This document shows positions 57,284 to 64,000 of a stretch of 64,000 nucleotides of DNA, piece after piece. Under the pieces are notes generated by a model. That model ran no database searches. It saw nothing but the letters and a program-made list of their open reading frames with translations, and was not told the origin of the DNA. This DNA is from Furcasterigmium furcatum (lineage: Eukaryota; Ascomycota; Sordariomycetes; Glomerellales; Plectosphaerellaceae): NCBI GenBank assembly GCA_001599815.1, contig BCIA01000004.1:4490082-4554081 (forward strand). Direction: 5' to 3'. Position numbers and translations under genes: made by a program. How positions within the stretch are numbered: position 1 is the first letter of the stretch; every line of letters starts with the position of its first letter.

Positions 57284-58910
57284 TGGGGATTTAGACGAGG
57301 GATCATGGTTGCAAAACGGGGGGAGGTAATGTGAGCATTGGCTAGGCGTTTGTCAGGGGAATCACGACTCGATGAGTTTAGCATGTTCTACCATGTTTGC
57401 CTTTGCTTCATCAGTTCATGTGATGTTTACACAATGCGCTGGGCTCGTCCTTAAAAGTGATTTGACCTCCTGATAATGTGCAGAATCAGTTCCTGATCAA
57501 CCCTCTCTAATCAGCAGGATTCGCATTTAATTCCGTCCAGGGCCCACGTGTGCTCTGGGCGGCTCAGCCTTACAGACTTGGCAACAGGCCATTTTTCCTG
57601 GGTTCCTGACCAGCGGAACGGGGGCGCGGAAAGTGTCGGTCTTCGAGGCCGCGATGGGGCGGTTGAGATGTTCTAGGCCGGCGAAGAGGTTTCGTTACAG
57701 GGGCCATTGCGGCGCCAGAAAGCTCTGGCTTGGAAAACAATGACATCACTGAGACCGAGAGCCTCAGACGGGTTCTGCTGACGCCGATGCGAAAGGGCCC
57801 GAGGTACGTGGACGGATCACAGAACCCGAGCCGTCTGAGTGATTTATAAGTCTCGTGTTCCTCTGTAAGAATAGCCAGCATGCGTAATCTTCTGCACATT
57901 TGCCGGCTTCTAATACCGCCTATCCAAACTGCAGAGAAAACAGGATGGCGGATCGCAAGTCGGAGGTCGGACCTAAGAAATATGGAATGACTAATTTGGG
58001 ACCCGGCCTCGCCGCACGGGAAGACCCACCCGAGACCCGCTCTTTGCCGGCAATTGACGGCGGCTTCAACCAGATTTTCCATCCTGGATGCACATTTGCC
58101 CGCGTATTGCCGTCCTTGCCTGTCTCTTTTGGGTGGAACGACGAGAAAATTTCAAGTTTGCGACTGATAGTGCCCCTGACTGCTGCCGAGATCTGCAAGG
58201 GGGCCGGCCATAAGGTCGCTTTCGGCTCCGAGTCGCGCTATGTATCGAGTATGACTGAGAGACGGAGGGGCTTCGAGAACATGTCCGGCACGCAGGTCCC
58301 GGAACTAGAACTAGCACGTTTTCCCATTCCTCACCTCTTTCGTCATCCGCCTTTCCCTCCTCTCTCTCTTTCCTAGACTACCCATCGCGAGTACTAATTA
58401 ATACCTTTTTGTTCTGTTCCTCGCTCTCCCTCTCTCTCATTAATACCTAGACCTCGCCGACGGCTACCTCCTCCTAATAGAATCGGCAACACAGAACGGC
58501 ATTGCCCAGAACTGCGAATCGCATCTAGCCGACAGAACACCATCACAAAGATCGGCCGCTATCCTCGAACCCCGAACCTCGGCGCACATTGAGCTTATCC
58601 CCCCTAGTCCACCGGGCAGCGGCACCCTAGTTCTGCCCATCAACGCCCGTAGTAAGCAACCGGCAGCTCGACTCTGCCGCTCGACTCGGTCCTCCAGCGC
58701 CGTCCCAACTTAATCCCCCCATCCTGACTTGCCGACGTCCGCTCGCGCCGATTTAATCATCGCTCTTGTCCTCCATCATCACATATCCACGCTCCTCGGC
58801 CGTAATTTAATATCAATCGAGCCCAATCCCTCTTGCGACAGCTCGGCGCAACCTCGAAAACGACATAGCATCTGGGGGCAACGCGAGCCTCCAGCCCACC
58901 ACCAACCACC
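57284..58910. other. Intergenic region between the two transporter genes
   Basis: No gene is supported; a 170-codon minus frame and a 158-codon plus frame near 57570-58376 oppose each other and lack features. From about 58320 to 58780 the plus strand is C/T-rich, probably the promoter and leader of the DHA1 transporter gene. Confidence 0.5.
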
Positions 58911-60869
58911 ATGGACCCAAGAAACATGGACATTGTCGACCAGGAGCTCTCCAATGCAGCTCGTGACGCCTCTCTCGGCCGTTACGAGAACAGGGACAGC
59001 AATGAGATCGAGCGCGTCCCGTCCGCCTCGACCACCTCGAGCTCTTCCACTTCCTCCGCCGGGGCCTATCGCCGCCACACGGGAATGAGCCGCGTCTCGA
59101 CGCAGAACGACCTCGAGAGACATCCCACCGAGTTGAGCCGTATCCACACGCAGCGCAGTCAGCATAGCAACACTGTCGGGCGCTCTATCAAGAGCAGGGA
59201 TTTCAAGAGGCCTCTGCCGTCCTTCGGCGCGGGGAAGCCCTTCCCGCCTCCTCTGCCGGAGCGCGAGGAGTATGTCGTCGAGTTTGACGGGCCTGGCGAT
59301 CCGCTCCATGCGCAGAACTGGCCGACTCGCAAGAAGCTCCTCACCGCGGTTATGCTCGCCTACACGACCCTCACTTCGGCCTTTGCCTCCTCTATATTTT
59401 CCGCCGCCACTATGGAAGTAGCTAGAATCTACAGCGTGTCGACAGAGGTCGGAACCCTTGGCGTGTCATTCTACGTCCTCGGCTTTGCGACGGGACCAAC
59501 CCTCTGGGCTCCCCTCTCCGAGCTCCAGGGCAGACGGCTGCCCATCGTCATCGCAATGTTTGGATTTTCCGTCTTCTCCATCGCCGTCGCCACGGGCAAG
59601 GATGTCCAGACCATCCTCATCTGCCGCTTCTTCGCCGGCTTCTTCGGCGCCTGTCCCCTGGCTGTCGTTGCCGCAGTGTTCTCCGACATGTACGATAACC
59701 GCACCCGTGGCGTTGCCGTCACGGTCTTCTCAATGGCAGTCTTCACCGGCCCGCTTCTGGCCCCCTTCGTCGGTGGCTTCATAGTCGAGTCCTACCTCGG
59801 TTGGCGCTGGACCCAGTACCTCGTCGCCATCATGGGCTGGGCCGCCTTCATCCTCGACCTCATCTTCCTCGAGGAGACCTACCCTCCCGTCATCCTCGTC
59901 TCCAAGGCCTCCGAGCTCCGCCGCCGCACCCGCAACTGGGGCATCCACGCAAAGCAGGAGGAGATCGAGGTCGACTTCAGGGAGCTGGTCAGCAAGAACT
60001 TTTCCCGTCCTATGCGCCTCCTCTTCTTCGAGCCCATCGTCACCGCACTCTCTGTGTACATGGCCTTCATCTACGGCCTCCTCTACCTCTTCCTGACCGC
60101 CTACCCCTTTGTCTTCCGTGGTGTCCACGGCTTCAACGCTGGCGAAGCCGGTCTCGCCTTCTTCGGCATGGTCATCGGCCAGCTCATTGCCGGTGTCACT
60201 GTCCTGGCCCAGCAGCCCTGGTACCTCCGCAAGCTCAAGGCCAACAACGGCGTCCCCATCCCCGAGTGGCGCCTTCCCAGCGTCATAGCCGGCGGCATCT
60301 TCTTCGCGATCGGCATCTTCTGGTTCGGCTGGTCCGGCTACCGCCGCGATGTCCACTGGATCGTCCCCGCCCTCAGCGGCCTCTTCACCGGCTTCGGCCT
60401 CATGTCCATCTTCCTGCAGAGCCTGAACTATCTGGTCGACGCGTACCTCATGTTCGCCGCCTCCGCCATCGCTGGGAACACGTTCCTCCGCTCCCTCGCC
60501 GGCGCCGGTTTCCCCCTCTTCGCGACGCAGATGTTCAACGGCATGGGCATACAGTGGGCATCTACCCTGCTCGGATGTATTGCGGTCGCGCTGGTCCCGA
60601 TCCCGGTTATCTTCTGGCTGTACGGGGACAAGATCCGCGCGAAGAGCGCCTACGCGCCCACGTTCGCGGCGCCCGCGATGGACGAGTCGACGGACGACGA
60701 CCTGGAGTCGCAGGGTAACCCCGGGGTGGCGCCGACGCAGAGCCAGACGGCGGCCGTGCCTCGCACGCCGGAGGAGGAACGGGAGAAGGAGCATGAGAGG
60801 GATGATGCGGCGGCGGCCATGGCGAGCGCTCCGAGGACCGAGAGTGGCCGGAATGGGGTGGCTGTCTGA
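58911..60869 (+). CDS. MFS drug:H+ antiporter (DHA1 type)
   Basis: Intronless, 652 residues. DHA1 antiporters of the Tpo1/Flr1/Flu1 group export polyamines, azoles or other toxicants across the plasma membrane; the substrate here is unknown. A hydrophilic Ser/Thr/Arg-rich N-terminal tail of about 135 residues includes the family's NWPTRKK just before helix 1. Twelve helices follow; motifs include SFYVLGFATGPTLWAPLSE (helix 2 and loop, with ELQGRR as motif A), the RFFAGFFGACP segment, the antiporter motif C region VFTGPLLAPFVGGF, WRWTQY and FLEETYPP, with FMSIFLQSLNYLVDAYL-like sequence in the second half. The C-terminal tail is acidic and Ala/Glu-rich. The ATG at 58926 (MDIVDQ) is an alternative start in frame. 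Confidence 0.93.
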   Translation: MDPRNMDIVDQELSNAARDASLGRYENRDSNEIERVPSASTTSSSSTSSAGAYRRHTGMSRVSTQNDLERHPTELSRIHTQRSQHSNTVGRSIKSRDFKRPLPSFGAGKPFPPPLPEREEYVVEFDGPGDPLHAQNWPTRKKLLTAVMLAYTTLTSAFASSIFSAATMEVARIYSVSTEVGTLGVSFYVLGFATGPTLWAPLSELQGRRLPIVIAMFGFSVFSIAVATGKDVQTILICRFFAGFFGACPLAVVAAVFSDMYDNRTRGVAVTVFSMAVFTGPLLAPFVGGFIVESYLGWRWTQYLVAIMGWAAFILDLIFLEETYPPVILVSKASELRRRTRNWGIHAKQEEIEVDFRELVSKNFSRPMRLLFFEPIVTALSVYMAFIYGLLYLFLTAYPFVFRGVHGFNAGEAGLAFFGMVIGQLIAGVTVLAQQPWYLRKLKANNGVPIPEWRLPSVIAGGIFFAIGIFWFGWSGYRRDVHWIVPALSGLFTGFGLMSIFLQSLNYLVDAYLMFAASAIAGNTFLRSLAGAGFPLFATQMFNGMGIQWASTLLGCIAVALVPIPVIFWLYGDKIRAKSAYAPTFAAPAMDESTDDDLESQGNPGVAPTQSQTAAVPRTPEEEREKEHERDDAAAAMASAPRTESGRNGVAV

Positions 60870-61605
60870 GGCCGTCGGGCCTGTTCCGTTTAATGGTTAT
60901 AAGCCTGGCTCATGGAGCCATGTCTCTTGTCTATTTTTTGAGCGTTAGCCTTTCGGAATCATGGATGCAACTGAGCCTTTATGCTTGACTTCTCAGTCCA
61001 CTTCCCAGTTTGCTCCGTCTTGATATGGTCACAGTAAATAAATGTCTTCGGGCTCAACTCCACCACGTTCAGCTTTGGATATGGGCGCCGAGTCCCGATC
61101 TGGACTCAAACTCCGGCCAGTATCACTATTGGCCGCTCCCCCTGATGGAATTTATGTTCTACATCCACCATGGACTCAATAATAGACACTTTGAACACCA
61201 CCTAAGCTCAGACGCCAGATGAACGGGATGCATTCTCAGGGCTGAAGCAATAGCGCGTTGCGCCCGCTTCTTGTAGCTCTTCCGCCCCTGCTCGATCAAG
61301 TAATATTGAACCGTCTAGCCTAGCCCCTGAGCGAGCGACGGCTGGCCCAGTCCTCGAGACTTGGCGGACCGACACGGCGATTCCAGCTGCACGGCTGGCG
61401 GCAGTGACCAGGCCGCTGTGATTGTTTACTTGTCTGTGCAAGTATTCGACCACGAGCTATGATGATGAGGGAGGAATCCTTAGCTCGGATGCAGCAAGCA
61501 TTGTAGGTATAAGCTCGGGAGGACTCCACGAGTCTACGCCGTCACAGAGGTACGCAGCCTCACTCAACCCACTCTCATCCACTCGTTTCGTTCTTGTCTG
61601 TCGAA
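60870..61605. other. Intergenic region upstream of the secreted-protein gene
   Basis: No gene seen; it is the 3' flank of the DHA1 transporter and the promoter of the secreted protein. Short opposing frames (61208-61694) have no support. Confidence 0.5.
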
Positions 61606-62833
61606 ATGGTCAACCAGAAGCTTCTCGTCGGCCTCCTGCCCATGCTCTTGGGCAGTGCGGTAGCCTCGCCCCTCGAGCTCCTCGAGCGTGCTGACTGCAA
61701 CCGCGACAACCTCCTGCGGTGCTTCGTGGGAGAGCGGTCTGCTTCTCAGGCCAGCGCTTTCTGTGCCGGGCTGACCCCCTATACCACCACCGTCGCAACT
61801 GTGACGGCCACGGAGTATGGCTCTCCCCCCTGACAAGCTTCTTGCCGAGATCCCTCTCGTGCTGACGTGCTCTACAGAACGACGACCATCTGGACCGAGG
61901 CCGTGGCGGCCACTAACACGGAGACCGTCACGTCTACCACCACGGTAGTCACCGAGACAGTACCTTCAGCCACCGTTACTACTACCAAGTTCCATGGCGA
62001 GCTTCGCAAGCGTGCAACAGTCTCGGCGGCCACTCCCCCTCACTGTATGACCAACGGCGCGTCTTATCCCGCTGCTCGCATCACCTCTGCTTGCTCCTGC
62101 ATCGATGTTCCCGCGCAGACTTCGGCCGTCACTTTCACGACCGCCACCGAGGTCGTCACCGACGTACGTAACAGGCCCCAACCAACCTATATAAGGTGGA
62201 AAGCAGGGAACAAGTACTGACAAACTCATCCTCCACCAGACTTCTACCTCGCTTCTCACCGCGATAGCTACCGAGACTGTCTGGGAGACTGTCTACACCG
62301 CGACGACGGCCGGCGTCGCCACCGTCACCGCCCGTCCGCCAGGACACAACAACCTGGACTTCGAGAAGGGCAACCTCCAAGGCTGGAAATGGAGCAGCAC
62401 CAACTCAATGGCCTGGACAGGAGGCGTTGTCAGAGTCTCGGGTGCCAATGGGCAGCCGACCTGGGCATTCCGTGCCGCCAACACGGCGAACTCGGGCAAC
62501 ATCTGGCTGACGTTCGACGGCACCCAGCGGCTTCTCCTGAAGTCTGGTCCCCGATACAGGATCAGCTTCTCGGGCAAAACGAGCACTGCCGGTGCCGGGA
62601 CAGCCTTTCCGAACATCGCCCTCAACGTGTGGCACAAGTCCTTCAGGCACATTGCGTCGTGGTACCGCGACTTGGCCGACGGCGTCCCGATCGGTAACGG
62701 GTGGCACAGATTCAGCAGGGAGTTCACCGTTCCTGCAGATGTTGAAGGAGAGGTCGAGATCGGTGCCGAGTTCTTTCGTAGCGCAGTCTTCGCGCAGCAT
62801 TTCGTGGACGACTTCACTATTGAGTTCGTATGA
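61606..62833 (+). CDS. Secreted Cys-containing protein with carbohydrate-binding-like C-terminal domain
   Basis: Exons are 61606-61814, 61878-62163 and 62240-62833 (362 residues); introns have GTATGG/CAG and GTACGT/CAG ends with CTGAC branches. A signal peptide (MVNQKLLVGLLPMLLGSAVA) is followed by a short Cys module (ADCNRDNLLRCF and ASAFCAGL). Next come Thr/Val-rich repeats (TVATVTATET, TETVTSTTTVVTETV) that should be heavily O-glycosylated, a dibasic LRKR that may be a Kex2 site, and a second Cys motif ending RITSACSCID. After another Thr-rich linker, the last 170 residues begin NLDFEKGNLQGWKW and look like a jelly-roll carbohydrate-binding domain of the CBM4/9 type (paired aromatic residues, WLTFDG, FVDDFTIEFV end). 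Fungal secreted proteins with this architecture are common; their ligands are mostly unknown. No catalytic domain is present. Confidence 0.85.
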
Positions 62834-63158
62834 GGTGTAACCACTCCTTACGACTTATCTAGATACCCACCAACATAGTTTGTAATATACTGTCTGTTAG
62901 TTCACTTCCTCTGGGTAGACGTTCGTGAGAGATGTCCGGCTGCCATCGACGAGAGTATGCCGCTTGCTTGATGCCGCTCAACTTCACGAGCTGACGGCAC
63001 TGCGATCACGGGCCACCAGAATACGCCTGTAAGGAAGCTCTTATTGCGCCGGGGCTCGGTCGCCAGCCTCTATGATAATGGTACAGTACAAGCTTGCAAC
63101 ACGCCGTTTCCCCCATCCCGCATATCCTCCCTCTACAGTTTACCGACCTTCCGGCCGC
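62834..63158. other. Intergenic region between convergent genes
   Basis: No gene; 3' flanks of the secreted-protein gene and rpn6. Confidence 0.5.
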
Positions 63159-64000
63159 CTACTCCAGCTGAGACGCCTGATTCGTGTAGAGCACGTCGAC
63201 GACGCCGCTCAGCTTCTCAATAGTAGCGAGGGCGTGGTCGTACGCCTCGTCGCGCTGCGTCTCGTCGAAGATGATAAGGCAGCCGGCGCCCTGGTCGAGG
63301 ACGCCGATGATGACCTTGTCGAGGATCATCTGCGAGAGCTTCCGCTCGACCTGCTGGGTGTCGAGGCCGACCATCTTGGCGATGTGGGCGATCTCCACGC
63401 GCGAGAAGGGCTCAATGACCTTGATGAGGTTCTGCTCGAGCATGGCGTCGTAGAGGCGGCGGAGGTGGTTGCGGATGAAGGCGTCGGAGCCGAGCTCGTA
63501 GCGGTACGAGGACAGCGCGCGCTCGTACTCCTCGAGGGAGCGGTTGGAGTGCGCGCGGGCGATGGCCTTCATGGCCTCGAGGTTCTGGCCGGCGTACTTC
63601 TGGGCCTGCTTGGAGGCCATGATGTTGTTGACGTCGTCGGAGAGGTTGAGCATGATCTTGCAGAGGAGCATGTACTGCAGCGCGGCGGTGGCCTTGGCGG
63701 GCTCGTCCTGGGTGTGGTAGCCGTCGAGGGCTTCGATGAAGTAGGAGAAGGCGGTGTTGAAGTCCTTGTCCTCGGCGTGGAGCATGCCGCTCTGCATGTC
63801 GAGGTTGGCCTGCAGAAGCGGAGGGGTGTAGACGGAGGCGGCGCTGGTGCGGGCGCTGGTGAGGGCGGCGCGAGCCTTGGGGATGTTGCCGAGGGCATGG
63901 TAGACGCGGGACTCGAGGAGCTGAACCTCGACGAGGACGAGCTTGTCGTCAAGACGCTTGAGCTCGCGGAGGAGGCCGTTGATGAGGGTCAGGGCGTCAT
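63159..64000 (-). CDS. rpn6: 26S proteasome regulatory subunit Rpn6, C-terminal part
   Basis: Rpn6 (PSMD11) is a lid subunit that clamps the 20S core to the 19S base. The coding frame runs from the window edge to a TAG at 63159-63161, about 280 codons without an intron; the N-terminal third lies outside. Visible helical repeat sequence includes LLESRVYHALGNIPKARAALTSAR and DFNTAFSYFIEALDGYH. The PCI domain follows: MLLCKIMLNLSDDVN, NRSLEEYERALSSY, then a winged-helix part with HLRRLYDAMLEQNLIKVIEPFSRVEI, KMVGLDTQQVERKLSQMILD and GVLDQGAGCLIIFDE. The C-terminal helix ends NQASQLE. These blocks distinguish Rpn6 from other PCI proteins (Rpn5, Csn2). Only the 5' end is missing. Confidence 0.96.
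   Translation of the reverse strand, partial: DALTLINGLLRELKRLDDKLVLVEVQLLESRVYHALGNIPKARAALTSARTSAASVYTPPLLQANLDMQSGMLHAEDKDFNTAFSYFIEALDGYHTQDEPAKATAALQYMLLCKIMLNLSDDVNNIMASKQAQKYAGQNLEAMKAIARAHSNRSLEEYERALSSYRYELGSDAFIRNHLRRLYDAMLEQNLIKVIEPFSRVEIAHIAKMVGLDTQQVERKLSQMILDKVIIGVLDQGAGCLIIFDETQRDEAYDHALATIEKLSGVVDVLYTNQASQLE

Noticed and set aside
59730..60794. 354-codon minus-strand open frame antisense to the DHA1 transporter
   Set aside because: Shadow frame rich in Glu/Gly/Asp that mirrors transporter helices; no protein-like motifs.
55464..62833. Transporters plus secreted protein as a metabolic gene cluster
   Set aside because: No backbone enzyme, tailoring enzyme or pathway regulator is present; the two MFS genes belong to different families.
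1..64000. Decayed transposons or RIP-affected repeats in the gene-free stretches
   Set aside because: None of the gaps looks AT-rich, and I saw no terminal repeats, transposase or reverse-transcriptase remnants.

Overview
The window is nuclear DNA from a filamentous ascomycete, most likely a Sordariomycete. Genes are monocistronic and interrupted by short introns, mostly 46-130 nt, with GT...AG ends and CTRAC-type branch sites. Coding DNA is GC-rich, and the gene content is typical of Pezizomycotina (Cyc8/Ssn6 co-repressor, trpE, acetyl-CoA synthetase, a cell-surface ADAM protease, MFS transporters, secreted proteins). I found 20 protein genes, two of them cut by the window edges. I saw no convincing tRNA, rRNA, CRISPR array, transposon or AT-rich RIP-mutated repeat. 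All exon coordinates were deduced by eye from splice signals and reading frame.

Layout. 1-9.1 kb: a partial uncharacterised gene (minus), then rfc1 (minus), mitochondrial ribosomal protein uL16m (plus) and rfc5 (plus). Two subunits of the same clamp loader thus sit within 6.1 kb, and both promoters carry MluI-box-like ACGCG motifs. 12-14.7 kb: acetyl-CoA synthetase with two tiny internal exons. 18-20.7 kb: a membrane-anchored ADAM metalloprotease. 21.5-25.8 kb: a small acidic uncharacterised protein and a TBL1/Sif2-type LisH-WD40 protein with a 17-nt microexon, both minus. 29-30.1 kb: a TMEM115-like membrane protein.

34.6-44.7 kb is the densest part: cyc8/ssn6, ribosomal protein uL3 (promoter with adjoining Cbf1- and Tbf1-like sites), a small protein with two possible starts (one giving a mitochondrial-type leader), trpE (consensus Gcn4/CpcA site just upstream, and an N-terminal intron that replaces the simplest start codon), and a convergent RGS-domain membrane protein. 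46-47.2 kb: a secreted, probably GPI-anchored protein. 52.2-54.1 kb: an intronless kinase-like protein that has lost most catalytic residues. 55.5-60.9 kb: two major-facilitator transporters (sugar/inositol type and DHA1 drug type). 61.6-62.8 kb: a secreted protein with a carbohydrate-binding-like C-terminus. 63.2 kb to the edge: the 3' end of proteasome subunit rpn6.

Apart from the rfc1/rfc5 pairing I see no pathway cluster; most neighbours are unrelated housekeeping genes. The large gene-free stretches (9.1-12, 14.7-18.1, 25.8-29, 30.1-34.6, 44.7-46.2, 47.2-52.2 kb) hold promoters, probable long 5' leaders and low-complexity tracts. The observations most worth following are the in-frame TAG inside the first gene, the trpE start, the pseudokinase, the shared promoter motifs and the two secreted proteins.
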